NCBI GenBank assembly: GCA_963745595.1
Contig: CAVUYB010000005.1
Location: 248,001 to 312,000 of the forward strand
Reading direction: 5' to 3'
DNA from: DASZUK01 sp963745595
GTDB lineage: Bacteria > Actinomycetota > Acidimicrobiia > Acidimicrobiales > RAAP-2
Length of the DNA stretch: 64,000 bases
Numbering within the stretch: the first letter of the stretch is position 1; the number at the start of each line of letters is the position of its first letter. Positions 26,426 through 34,509 of the stretch are shown in pieces. The notes under the pieces are model-generated. The model worked only from the letters and a program-made list of their open reading frames with translations. It was not told where the DNA came from and made no database searches. The translations under genes were made by a program, and so were the position numbers.

Positions 26426-26682
26426 TCAGCCGTCCGCGGTCTGGACGACCGACGGCGAGTGCCGGAAGAACTGCTCGACGTCGTGCTCGGTGTACGAGAC
26501 GGAACGGCGGCCGGTGCTTCGCCGCAGCCGGAGGCCGAAGGGGAAGCGCTCGACGGCGTCGGCGCTGGTATAGCGGTAGTCGAAGCCGGCGTCGGTCAGG
26601 CGGTGGGTGTCGACGCCGCGGCCGTAGCGCAGGAGGGCTTCGAGCTCGGGCGGGAGCTCGAAGACGCGGAGACGGAGGAGGG
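26426..26682 (-). repeat. Epimerase 3'-end copy (tail b) with adjoining MNT fragment
   Basis: From the stop codon (26426-26428) for about 257 bp this matches the last 85 codons of the epimerase gene at 35338 (GRGVDTR ... EHDVEQFF). At about 26682 it joins 35 bp matching the interior of the MNT gene at 32348-32749 (around its DGPDSDLDL region), then the end of HEPN1. It has no start and is not a functional gene. Confidence 0.85.
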
Positions 26683-26720
26683 AGATCGGAGTCAGGCCTG
26701 TCGGTGCCTTCGGTGACCGT

Positions 26721-27098
26721 TCACGTGAACTGCGACGTGATGGAAGTGACCACTCGCTCCGCGGCAGTCACTACCGCGTCGACACGGTCGGCGGTGACGT
26801 CGCCCAGGTCGGCCGGGTAGCGACCTTCTATCGCCCAGGGGTTGAGCAGTTCGAGATCGCCTTCGTCGATGAGTGCCGCGTCATCGTCCGGCAAGAGACC
26901 GACGATCTCGAAGAGGTCGTGGGAACGTCGCAGGGTGACCGCTCGCTCGATGAGTGCGGCCTTGATTGCCTTTTCCGCAGAGAGAGGTGCGTGCAAGCAG
27001 GCCGCTCGCGGCGGTAGGTCCGCACGTTCCCTGAGGGCTCGGGCAACCGCCAGCTCTTCGTCAGCCTCGCGGAGCCAGCGTCTTGCCTCGGTGTTCAC
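26721..27098 (-). CDS. HEPN-domain toxin of a HEPN-MNT pair (copy 1)
   Basis: A 125-residue all-helical HEPN protein: RRWLREADEELAVARAL, LSAEKAIKAALIERAV and the RRSHDLFEIVGLLP region carrying the conserved His-Asp-Leu. GTG 27098 lies 1 nt after the stop of the nucleotidyltransferase gene, so the two are co-translated. In HEPN-MNT type VII-like systems the HEPN protein is an RNase and the MNT partner inactivates it by adding nucleotides. The downstream neighbour is an epimerase tail. Confidence 0.85.
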   Translation of the reverse strand: MNTEARRWLREADEELAVARALRERADLPPRAACLHAPLSAEKAIKAALIERAVTLRRSHDLFEIVGLLPDDDAALIDEGDLELLNPWAIEGRYPADLGDVTADRVDAVVTAAERVVTSITSQFT

Positions 27099-27099
27099 G

Positions 27100-27477
27100 T
27101 CAGGCGGAGGCTCGGTCGTAGACCACCTTGCCCTCGTGAGCTGGAAGGTAGAGAAGTGAACCGTTGATGTTCGCCTGCCGCTGAAGCTCGTCCACGTCGG
27201 TGACGATTACGTCACAGGGCACTGGAGCCGCGATGGCCCGGCGGATCTTGCCCATGAGGTCGACGATCTCGGACCTGTCCACATGGTCGAAGACGACGAG
27301 GAGGTCGAGGTCGCTGTCCGGGGACTCCGAACCGAGGGCCACGGAACCGAAGACGATCACTTGCGCGGGATCGAAGGCGCGCACCACGTCCTCCACGGCG
27401 GAGGGGACCCACTCGCGGAGCGTCTTCCCGTTCCATCGGCCGTCGCGGTAAACGGAACGTTCCCTGGTCCTGGCCAT
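27100..27477 (-). CDS. MNT-domain nucleotidyltransferase antitoxin (copy 1)
   Basis: A 125-residue minimal nucleotidyltransferase. The catalytic motif is VIVFGSVALGSESPDSDLDLLV (GS-x9-DxD pattern), with a later Asp in CDVIVTD. The start MARTRERSVYRDGRWNGK is conserved in the fragment at 24817-24876. It pairs with the HEPN gene just downstream; MNT antitoxins transfer AMP to their HEPN toxin. Confidence 0.87.
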   Translation of the reverse strand: MARTRERSVYRDGRWNGKTLREWVPSAVEDVVRAFDPAQVIVFGSVALGSESPDSDLDLLVVFDHVDRSEIVDLMGKIRRAIAAPVPCDVIVTDVDELQRQANINGSLLYLPAHEGKVVYDRASA

Positions 27478-27550
27478 CAGAAAGTGACGAACCGTCGACC
27501 GTCCAACATGTGGTCAAGCGTAGTCCCCGATGGAGACAGCACCGAGGTGT

Positions 27551-27720
27551 CGGCCAGCCACCCCCGGCCTGAACGACCGACGGCGAGTGTCGGAAGAACT
27601 GCTCGACGTCGTGCTCGTACGTGCACGACGCGGGACGACGGCCGGTGCTCAGTCGTAGCCGGACGGCGCGGACGAAGCTCTCGACCGCGCCGGCGCTGAT
27701 CTGGTGGTAGTCGAAGCCGG
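27551..27720 (-). repeat. Epimerase 3'-end copy (tail c), in-frame with hicA remnant
   Basis: About 170 bp matching the epimerase end from GFDY to its stop region; the stop codon itself is mutated away. The internal breakpoint after gtagtcgaagccgg at 27720 is the same nucleotide as in tail e (33594). Upstream on the minus strand it continues in-frame from hicA codons. Confidence 0.85.
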
Positions 27721-27889
27721 AGGGTCCCCCGCTAGAGCTCTCGATATGCAGCGGAACGACGAGGGTGGCAGGCCGCTCGGGGTTCTTCAAGAGGACGTGG
27801 CGTCCCCGCTGCCGGGTGGCCCGCCAGCCGTCTCGTTCGAGGGCCTTGATCAGCTGCACACCGGATAGGACGGGCAGGCGGTCGTTCAC
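27721..27889 (-). pseudogene. hicA toxin remnant, 3' end replaced by epimerase tail
   Basis: GTG 27889 begins LPVLSGVQLIKALERDGW, RGRHVLLKNPERPATLVVPLH, a HicA mRNA-interferase fold with its catalytic His (RGRHVLL). After about 56 codons the sequence runs into the epimerase tail in the same frame, so the normal C-terminal ILRDAG helix is lost. GTG overlaps the hicB stop (GTGA). Confidence 0.75.
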
Positions 27890-28105
27890 GCGGGAATCGG
27901 CAGCCTCCGCCGCACGACCCCGGCCCCGACCGACCGGCCTTCCTCCCGAAGCTCTTCGACGTAGAGTGGCAGGGCTTCCCGTGCGTTCGTCGCCGCTTCC
28001 TCGATGTCCTCGCCTTGGGTCGCCGGGCAGGTCGGGGGCGTAGACGCTGTACCCGCCCTCTTCCTGCGGCTCGAAGACGAAGTCGATCTCCGTCGGCTCT
28101 TCCAC
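27886..28105 (-). pseudogene. hicB antitoxin, frameshifted copy
   Basis: Starts as the intact hicB at 33043-33267 (EEPTEIDFVFEPQEEGGY, YAPDLPG), then loses 5 bp near 28022 and continues in another frame (EDIEEAATNAREALPLYVEELREEGRSV). The length is 220 bp against 225 bp in the intact copy. The antitoxin is therefore probably non-functional, matching the broken hicA next to it. Confidence 0.75.
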
Positions 28106-28402
28106 GTCCGCGGTTTATGTCCGGTCCCAGCGAGATCGGTCTCCGGCGCCCTGTGACGGTCCAATCCACCTGATGACTGCCGGCGATGGCGCGAGATCTC
28201 CCAACGAAGTTTTCGACGAACGTCGCTGGCGGAAGCTCCTCGCCCTCGCCCGGCAGGCCGGGGCGTCAGCCGTCCGACAGGTCGGTGAGGGCGGCTGGCA
28301 GTACGTGCGAAGCGTCCTCTTCGGCAAGCGAGTCCGGAGACCGTTTCAGCTGTCGGCCGACCGACCGGCCGTAGCAGCCTCTCTGACCGCTATCATTGAG
28401 CT

Positions 28403-29242
28403 ATGGCGAATCGGCGACCTCAGGATGCGAAGTTCACGCTTCCGTTCCCGTTCGTGGAGTGGTCGTCGGTGTTGCGCGCCAAGGACCCGGCCCGCGACGT
28501 CACTCGGTCCCGCGCTCGCTCGCTACGCGAACACGGGCTCCTGTCTAGCGGCGTGACGGTCACTCGGCATGACGATCGCGGGTTTCGAGGACGGGGGACC
28601 TACAACAGCATCCTCTGGGTATGGGCCGAGCGTTGCGCCAGGGCGGATCTCCCGGAGAGTGCGGTGGCGCTGCGCGAGGCGGGCCGAGCGCTCGAGGAGC
28701 AGTTCGCCGCACCGTTCGAGTCTTACCTTGCGCACCACGACATCGAGGAGCTCCCTGCGGCACCCTTCTTCGGCGACGTGATGCGGTTGACGGCGCGTGC
28801 GCTGGCTGGTTGCCACGCTCTCGAGCTAATGGTTGTCGCCTCCGGGAAACTTGGGGGCCTCGATGAATCGTTTGGGCGGGTGACGGGTCTGTCGCCGCTC
28901 GGTTGCCCGACGGTGGTTGACCTTCCGGCGAGGATGCTCACCGCAGGAGGATTTCATCCCGGGGCTGATCTATGGGTGGTCGAACGAGTCCTCGGTGAGG
29001 CGACGCTTCTCGAGGTGGACCGCGCGGTATCTGTAGCGCTGCCGGTGAGCGTGGCCCGACGCCTCGGGTGGGCGCAAGTGATCGGACTTCCGACATCGAC
29101 GACGTCAGACGGCGAGCTCGCCGGCGCAGAGCGATATGCGGCAACGGCGGCACTGCTACCGTCGTCGAGCCACTGGGACGACCTGGTCGACGCTGCTGTC
29201 ACTGGCCAGCTCCCGGTGAGACGTCTCCGCTTGGCTGGGTAG
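28403..29242 (+). CDS. Protein of unknown function in the toxin-antitoxin island
   Basis: A 279-residue protein from ATG 28403. I do not recognise a family. It has no signal peptide or membrane helix, a basic N-terminal region (about residues 25-65), and an Ala/Leu-rich middle with a possible helical bundle (ESAVALREAGRALEEQFAAPFESYL). It is isolated in strand from the minus-strand toxin-antitoxin genes. The 297 bp before it (28106-28402) hold no gene I can support. Its position makes an accessory or defence role possible, but nothing in the sequence shows this. Confidence 0.5.
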   Translation: MANRRPQDAKFTLPFPFVEWSSVLRAKDPARDVTRSRARSLREHGLLSSGVTVTRHDDRGFRGRGTYNSILWVWAERCARADLPESAVALREAGRALEEQFAAPFESYLAHHDIEELPAAPFFGDVMRLTARALAGCHALELMVVASGKLGGLDESFGRVTGLSPLGCPTVVDLPARMLTAGGFHPGADLWVVERVLGEATLLEVDRAVSVALPVSVARRLGWAQVIGLPTSTTSDGELAGAERYAATAALLPSSSHWDDLVDAAVTGQLPVRRLRLAG

Positions 29243-29261
29243 GCCACGAGTCGGATCGACG

Positions 29262-29809
29262 ATGGCGGGGGGATTCGAATGGCGAGACGCGACGCGCCAC
29301 GACCGCCCTTTGCTCCAAGGATTCTCGTGCACCCCTGACCCTGGCCGGACCGCGACCGACCGCTTCCCTACCAGCGGCCATGGGAACGAGACGTCGAGGC
29401 GTGGATTCGCGTCCAAACGCCGCCAGCGGGTCCCGGTGAGGCCCTTCGCATCGAGACGGACGACGTGTCAGTTCAGGCCGTCGCCGCGCTCGTCCTTGCT
29501 GACGAGCGCCAGGCGATCGCCATCGTGAAGATTCAGGCGATCGCCGTCTCGCTAACCGTTCGGGGAGGAGACGGGACGATCGCCGATGCAGCGATGACCG
29601 AGGCGCTGTCGCAGGCGACGCGCCTCTCTGCTGCGGCCGGGTACGGCCGGACGATCGTGGTTGCCTGGGTCGACGAACGCAACTTGGAGAGCCAACGCCT
29701 GCTCGGACGGTCAGGCTTTGCCCGATTCCGACGCATATCGGAAGAGCTCTTCGAATGGGCGTTGGTGGTGGTCGTTGGAGACGAGACCGCGGTAGCAACG
29801 CGCACCTGA
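29262..29809 (+). pseudogene. GNAT-like acetyltransferase, frameshifted
   Basis: The frame from 29262 (GGFEWRDATRHDRPLLQGF) is lost near 29350-29370. A second frame carries PYQRPWERDVEAWIR, VAALVLADERQAIAIV, a loop of the kind that precedes acetyl-CoA binding and WVDERNLESQRLLGRSGF, which is the N-x-x-S-x-x-L-x-x-x-x-GF end of GNAT folds. The second frame has no usable start of its own, so I read this as one broken gene of about 182 codons. GNAT proteins in such islands can be tRNA-acetylating toxins, but this copy is probably inactive. Confidence 0.55.
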
Positions 29810-29819
29810 CGTCGAACGC

Positions 29820-30090
29820 TACGGGCGAGGTGCCGTTTCGAGAGTGAGACTTCGGCGAAGATGCCGTCGTTGGACACGAGCGGCAGGCCGAGGCGTAGAG
29901 CGGCGTGGTGCTCGCGTTGGACGCTGAGGTCACGCTTCCAGCGCGCGGAGAAACGTCGCGCCCTCCGCCTCGTCGAGGTCGTCGATCTCCATCTCTTCTC
30001 GGGTGGCCGCGGCCGGGCCCGGCGGAGCAGTTCCTCGACGGGAAGCTCCAGGCTGCCGCCGGGTCCGAGGAAGATCGGATCAGTTGACAC
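29820..30090 (-). pseudogene. Degenerate antitoxin and PIN-like remnant
   Basis: GTG 30090 begins DPIFLGPGGSLELPVEELL. A second frame then gives EMEIDDLDEAEGATFLRALEA and a stop, a plausible antitoxin C-terminus. Beyond it, HHAALRLGLPLVSNDGIFAEV resembles the end of a PIN toxin. No complete gene can be assembled, so this looks like a decayed VapBC-type pair. Assignment is tentative. Confidence 0.35.
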
Positions 30091-30145
30091 GTCGTTCAGC
30101 TTGCCGGCGGATTTTACGTTTCGAGGCGCTTCCCGTCAGCGGCGG

Positions 30146-30179
30146 TCAGCCATCCCCGGCCTGCACGACAGACGGCGAG
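30146..30179 (-). repeat. Short epimerase 3'-end remnant (tail g)
   Basis: Only about 34 bp, starting at the epimerase stop codon position and ending within the next dozen codons, then abutting the ATPase 2 leader. It is the smallest of the six partial copies and shows the same left boundary at the stop codon. Confidence 0.65.
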
Positions 30180-30204
30180 AAGGCGGCGCCGGCCGTGCGG
30201 GTTG

Positions 30205-31900
30205 GCGATACCCCCGGCACCGTGCTTGCAATGTCCCGGCTGAAGTTGTGATAAATCACCGGTCACATCTATAACAATTTCCCGAACATTTCGGTTACAA
30301 TCTCCCGAATGCTGGACAAGCAGGGCGCCCTACCGGCGCCGTGTCGTCGACCGTGAGCTGGTCGAGCTGCTCGCCGCCACCGGCGCGGTGGTCATCGAAG
30401 GACCCAAGGCGTGCGGGAAGACGGCGACCGCCCGTCAGCTCGCCGCCAGCGAGGTGCTGCTGGACGTCGACGAGTCGGCCCGCCGGGCGGTTGAGGTGGA
30501 CGCAGGACTGGTTCTCGACGGCCCGGCCCCTCGCCTGATCGACGAGTGGCAGATCGAGCCGTCCATCTGGAACCACATCCGTCGTGCGGTCGATGGGCGG
30601 ACCGAGCCCGGGCAGTTCATCCTCACCGGTTCGGCCGTCCCGGCCGACGACGTCACCCGGCACACCGGGGCGGGGCGCATCGCCCGGCTGCGGATGCGCC
30701 CGATGAGCCTCTACGAGACCGGCCACGCCGACGGGGCCGTCTCGCTGCGCCGTCTGCTCGACGGTGTGCCGGCTCGCAGCGCGGACCCCGGGCTGTCGGT
30801 GCGCGACCTGGCCGAGCGGATCGCCGTGGGTGGGTGGCCCGCTCTCCAGGATCGGACCACGATCGGTGCGCTGCGAGCTGTCCGCGACTACTTGGACGAG
30901 ATCCGACGTGCCGACATCGTCCGGGTCGACGGGACCCGCCGTGATCCCGAGCGGGTCGGCCGGCTCCTGGCCTCGATGGCCCGCAACGTGTCGACCTATG
31001 CCGCGGCTACCACCCTGGCCGCCGATGCCGGCGGTGCCGGCGGTGCGGACGGGGCGCTGGACGACGACACCGTGCGTGACTACCTGGGCGCGCTCGAACG
31101 CCTGATGATCGTCGAGGACCAGGTCGCGTGGGCTCCACGACTGCGGTCCCGGTCCGTCCTGCGGAGCGGACCCAAGCGTCATTTCGTCGATCCCTCACTG
31201 GCGGTCGCCGCCCTCCGGTTGACGCCGGAACGCCTGCTCTCGGACCTGAACCTGTTCGGGTTCTTCTTCGAGTCGCTGGTCGTGCGCGATCTCCGGGTGT
31301 ACGCACAGGCATCCGACGCCCGAGTCCTGCACTATCGGGACAACACGGGCCTGGAGGTCGACGCCATCGTCGAAGCAGCCGATGGTCGGTGGGGGGCGTT
31401 CGAGGTCAAGCTGGGTACGGGATCGGTGGCTGCCGGAGCGGCCTCGTTGCGGAGGTTCGCCGAGCGGGTCGACACCGACAGCTGTGGCCGCCCGGCGGTG
31501 CTCGGTGTGATCGTCAGCACCGGGTACGGCTACACGCGCGACGACGGTGTCGCCGTGATCCCTCTCGGATCGCTCGGGCCGTAGGCCATTTCCGCGTGGC
31601 GACAGAGGAGATTGTCCGCACCCACCCCGGGCATGATCAGCTGTCCCCGGTCTGTATAACGGACGGCGAGTGTCGGAAGAACTGCTCGACGTCGTGCTCG
31701 TAGGTGTACGACGCGGGACGGCGGCCGGTGCTCCGCCGTAGCCGGAGACCGCGGACGAAGTTCTCGACGGCGCCGGCGCTCGTGTAGCGGTAGTCGAAGC
31801 CGGCATCGGTCAGGCGGCGGGTGTCGACGCCACGGCCGTAGCGCAGGAGGGCTTCGAACTCGGGCGGGAGGTGGAAGACGCGGAGACGGAGGAGGGGGGC
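30205..31900 (+). repeat. Large direct repeat, copy 2 (ATPase module plus epimerase tail d)
   Basis: Partner of 25005-26682; see that entry for the extent. Here the epimerase tail runs further (to about 31942) and is followed by a different HEPN-MNT pair. Confidence 0.9.
30309..31584 (+). pseudogene. AAA ATPase with DUF4143 domain (copy 2, frameshifted near start)
   Basis: It is nearly identical to the ATPase at 25109-26374 but has one extra A about 12 bp after the ATG at 30309, which brings a stop after 15 codons. An internal GTG at 30388 reopens the frame just before Walker A (EGPKACGKT). A protein of 398 residues lacking the first 26 or so could therefore still be made. There is also a 3-residue insertion (GGAGGADG). 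Walker motifs and the DUF4143 FEVKLG core are kept. A sequencing error or recent decay are both possible. Confidence 0.8.
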
Positions 31901-31942
31901 GATGGCGAGCGTCGGGTGGACAGATGGGAGGGGGAGAAGCCG
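31637..31942 (-). repeat. Epimerase 3'-end copy (tail d)
   Basis: About 306 bp from the stop codon (31637-31639) back to LLPLPSVHPTLAIAPL. It keeps an open frame identical in phase to the epimerase and joins the 3' end of HEPN2 at about 31943. Confidence 0.85.
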
Positions 31943-31953
31943 AACGGCAGAAG

Positions 31954-32370
31954 TCAGCCTGTTGACGAGCGGTGTTCGAGCACGAAGGGACGCACCGCTT
32001 CGACGACACGTTCGGCGATACCGGCAATCACGACCGCCTCCGCCGAACTGACCGGTGGCAGGTCGGCTGCGTACCGGCCGTCGATGACCCACGGGTCGAG
32101 TGCGTCGAGGTCGTCCTCGTCGATCGTTGGCCGTCGCTCTTCGGGGAATGTGCCAAGAAGCCTCGTGAGCCCATGAGACTTTGGGAACTGTCTGCCGATC
32201 GCGATCAACCCGGCCTTCAGCGCCTTTTCGGCGGCCTGTTGGGAGAGAAAGCAGGCGATTCGCGGCACGATGTCGTCGGCATGAAGTAGTGCATGCGCTG
32301 CGGCCAGATCCTCCTCTGCCAGCCGGTACCACCGGGCGGCCGGCGAGTCAGGCAGCGGGCCGTCGCTCAT
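31954..32370 (-). CDS. HEPN-domain toxin of a HEPN-MNT pair (copy 2)
   Basis: A 138-residue HEPN protein: ARWYRLAEEDLAAAHALL, the AAEKALKAGLIAIGRQF helix and PKSHGLTRLLGTFP, where R-x5-H (RQFPKSH) fits the HEPN RNase motif. It is clearly diverged from HEPN1 (roughly a third identical by eye), so this is a second, separately acquired system rather than a duplicate. Its start overlaps the MNT stop by 23 bp. A tail of the epimerase gene follows it. Confidence 0.85.
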   Translation of the reverse strand: MSDGPLPDSPAARWYRLAEEDLAAAHALLHADDIVPRIACFLSQQAAEKALKAGLIAIGRQFPKSHGLTRLLGTFPEERRPTIDEDDLDALDPWVIDGRYAADLPPVSSAEAVVIAGIAERVVEAVRPFVLEHRSSTG

Positions 32371-32749
32371 AGACGACGATGCCGTGGTTCGCCGGTTCGT
32401 ACTCGGTCGTTCCGACGACTGATCGGTTTCGCTCGAAATCTGCGACGCTGGTTACGAGGAGGTCCCGGGGCAGATCCAGGGTCCGGGTCGCCCGTCGTAG
32501 TGCGACCATCAACGCGCGGCGCTGATCGACCGGAGCGTCATCGAGCACCACCAAGAGATCGAGATCGGAGTCAGGCCCGTCGGTGCCTTCGGCAACCGAT
32601 CCGAACAGGATTACCTTGGCCGGCTCGAATCGCTCGACGATGAGCGCGGTGATGTCATCGGCCCATTCCCTGAGCCGTCGACCATTCCATGACGACTTTC
32701 CGTTTCGGACCTCGTAGGTCGGCGACGGCATCTGCCCATAATGCCCCAT
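32348..32749 (-). CDS. MNT-domain nucleotidyltransferase antitoxin (copy 2)
   Basis: A 133-residue minimal nucleotidyltransferase with ILFGSVAEGTDGPDSDLDLLVV (GS-x9-DxD) and LPRDLLVTSV. The N-terminus SSWNGRRLREWADDI parallels the first copy's GRWNGKTLREWVPSA. ATG 32731 is an alternative start. A short piece of this gene is duplicated at 26683-26715. It is the likely antidote of HEPN2. Confidence 0.87.
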   Translation of the reverse strand: MGHYGQMPSPTYEVRNGKSSWNGRRLREWADDITALIVERFEPAKVILFGSVAEGTDGPDSDLDLLVVLDDAPVDQRRALMVALRRATRTLDLPRDLLVTSVADFERNRSVVGTTEYEPANHGIVVYERRPAA

Positions 32750-32821
32750 CGGCGCCGTAGTGACGAGTGGTGCCGGCTGGGGAATGGAGCCACTCCCAGC
32801 CGGTTTCCCGCAGCCTCGCGG

Positions 32822-33046
32822 TCAAAGAAGATTCGCCAAGTTCTCCCGGTCCATACCGGCATCCCGAAGAATCCCCGCGAGGGTCCCCCGCTCGAGCTCT
32901 CGATGCAACGGAACGACGAGGGTGGTCGACCGTTCGGGGTTCTTCAAGAGGACGTGGCTTCCCCGCTGTCGAGTGGCACGCCAGCCGTCTCGTTCGAGGA
33001 CCTTGATCAGCTATGCACCGGACAGGACGGGCTGGCGGTCGCTCAC
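32822..33046 (-). pseudogene. hicA toxin with in-frame TAG at codon 12
   Basis: GTG 33046 overlaps the hicB2 stop (GTGA). The frame reads PVLSGA, then TAG, then LIKVLERDGWRATRQRGSHVLLKN ... GILRDAGMDREELANLL to the stop at 32822. Apart from the nonsense codon it is a complete 74-codon HicA with the catalytic His in RGSHVLL. Copy 1 has GTGCAG where this copy has GCATAG. The toxin is probably silenced unless translation restarts downstream. Confidence 0.75.
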
Positions 33047-33267
33047 GCGGGAATCGGCAGCCTCCGCCGCACGACCCCCGCCCCGACCGACCGACCTTCC
33101 TCACGAAGCTCCTCGACGTAGAGCGCCAGGGCTTCCTGTGCGTTCGCTGCCGCTTCTTCGAGATCGTCACCCTGGGTGTGCAGCCCGGGTAGGTCGGGGG
33201 CGTAGGCGCTGTACCCGCCCTCTTCCTGCGGCTCGAAGACGAACTCGATCTCCGTCGGCTCCTCCAT
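33043..33267 (-). CDS. hicB: HicB-family antitoxin (intact copy)
   Basis: A 74-residue HicB N-terminal-domain protein: IEFVFEPQEEGGYSAYAPDLPGLHTQGDDLEEAAANAQEAL, the partial RNase H-like fold typical of HicB, ending RRRLPIPA. There is no separate DNA-binding tail. It starts at ATG 33267 and is coupled to hicA by a 4-bp overlap. Antitoxin-first order is common in actinobacterial hicBA. Because the adjacent hicA has a stop codon, this may be an orphan antitoxin. Confidence 0.85.
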   Translation of the reverse strand: MEEPTEIEFVFEPQEEGGYSAYAPDLPGLHTQGDDLEEAAANAQEALALYVEELREEGRSVGAGVVRRRLPIPA

Positions 33268-33427
33268 GTCCGCAGTGTATGTCCGTCCCGAGGAGGGCCG
33301 CCCGCCGCGGGAGATCGTCGTTGTCCGGCTTGGAAGTGTGCAGTCCGATCGGTCTCCGGCGCTCTGTCGGTCGCCTATCGGATCGGTGCTCGGTAACTGA
33401 GCACTGGCGTCAGGTGGCGGGTCTCGG

Positions 33428-33594
33428 TCAGCCGTCCCCGGCCTGCACGACGGACGGCGAGTGTCGGAAGAACTGCTCGACGTCGTGCTCGTACGTGTAC
33501 GACGCGGGTCGGCGGCCGATGCTCCGTCGTAGCCGGACGGCGCGGACGAAGCTCTCGACGGCGCCGGCGCTGGTATAGCGGTAGTCGAAGCCGG
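33428..33594 (-). repeat. Epimerase 3'-end copy (tail e)
   Basis: A 167-bp copy from the stop codon (33428-33430) back to GFDY. Its inner end at 33594 coincides with the breakpoint of tail c, and it abuts the 3' end of the AbiEii gene. This is the copy nearest the full-length epimerase. Confidence 0.88.
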
Positions 33595-33618
33595 TTGCCG
33601 ATCACTCTGGACGAAGTG

Positions 33619-34509
33619 TCACGTCTGGTTCGCGCCGTCGTTCTTCGGAAGGTCGGCGTTGATCCCGCCCGTCGTGCAGTCTTCGTAGTGGGAAGTGCTC
33701 CTGGAGAAGTGGACGTTCTTTACGGCGACAACGTCGGCAAGGAGATCGCGGTCCTCGAGTGCGGCCTCCCCGACCTCATGCTCGGACAGCCGGGCCAGGT
33801 CGTACCAGTGGCGGGAGATCCGATCGGCCCCCCGGTCCCACTGTCCGCGGTTGCACTCATCGTGGGCCAGGGTGGCTTTCTCCCAAAACGTCCGCGCCGC
33901 GGAGAGCACGTCGACGGTGGCAAGAGGAAGCTCCACGTCCTCGGTCGTGAGAAAGTCGGCCACGTACGGAGCGATCGTGTGGGACTCGCTCGGAACGACA
34001 CGGTTGCGGGCCCCGAACTCCATCTTGACCCGCTCGGTGAGGTAACCACCTTCCTTGATGAAACAGCTCGGGTAGTCGAGGACGACGGTCTCGTCGTCGA
34101 GCATGGTGACGCATTCGTTCGGGTTGTCGATGTAAGGAGCGAGGGCAGAACTGACGAGTGGCACCACGACCGCTTCGAGGTGGGCCTTTAGCTGGGTGCC
34201 GAGCCGTTCCCGGGCTTTCTTGGCGGCACTCCTCGAAGCAGGGAGCTCGGCGTTCGTGTCGGGATCGAGAGCGACCGTGACGTCGATGTCTTCGGAGAAC
34301 CGGTCGATGACCCCATAGATCTTCGAGAGCGAGGTACCGCCCTTGAAGGCCATCGGCGGCCGGTCGTCCTGGTCGAAGAGGACGTCGAGGGCCCAGCAGA
34401 GCCAGACGTCCTTCTCGAGGATCTTGGGCGGGAGGCCAGTGGTGGCAGCACATGCGGCGTAGACGTCGAGTTGCTCGTCGGGCTCCTCGAGCAAGAACTG
34501 GTCAGGCAA
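33619..34509 (-). CDS. AbiEii/AbiGii-type nucleotidyltransferase toxin, possibly C-terminally truncated
   Basis: A 296-residue DUF1814 protein. PPKILEKDVWLCWALDVLF and MAFKGGTSLSKIYGVIDRFSEDIDV hold the GGTSLSK and D-x-D nucleotidyltransferase motifs. The middle part (CFIKEGGYLTERVKMEFGAR, RTFWEKATLAHDE) is also typical. The usual C-terminal helices are missing, and the last 30 residues run into the junction with the epimerase tail at 33594. AbiEii transfers nucleotides to tRNA or other targets and causes abortive infection. The gene overlaps the antitoxin stop by 8 bp. Confidence 0.85.
   Translation of the reverse strand: MPDQFLLEEPDEQLDVYAACAATTGLPPKILEKDVWLCWALDVLFDQDDRPPMAFKGGTSLSKIYGVIDRFSEDIDVTVALDPDTNAELPASRSAAKKARERLGTQLKAHLEAVVVPLVSSALAPYIDNPNECVTMLDDETVVLDYPSCFIKEGGYLTERVKMEFGARNRVVPSESHTIAPYVADFLTTEDVELPLATVDVLSAARTFWEKATLAHDECNRGQWDRGADRISRHWYDLARLSEHEVGEAALEDRDLLADVVAVKNVHFSRSTSHYEDCTTGGINADLPKNDGANQT

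Larger units (their letters stand above)
25005..26682 (+). repeat. Large direct repeat, copy 1 (ATPase module plus epimerase tail b)
   Basis: About 1.7 kb nearly identical to 30205-31900: the shared 100-bp promoter leader, the whole AAA/DUF4143 ATPase gene, its 3' spacer and the start of an epimerase tail. The copies differ by scattered substitutions, a 9-bp insertion and a 1-bp frameshift in copy 2. Confidence 0.9.

Noticed and set aside
28173..28556. 127-codon frame upstream of the unknown gene
   Set aside because: No ribosome site or recognisable domain, and it overlaps the better-supported gene at 28403.
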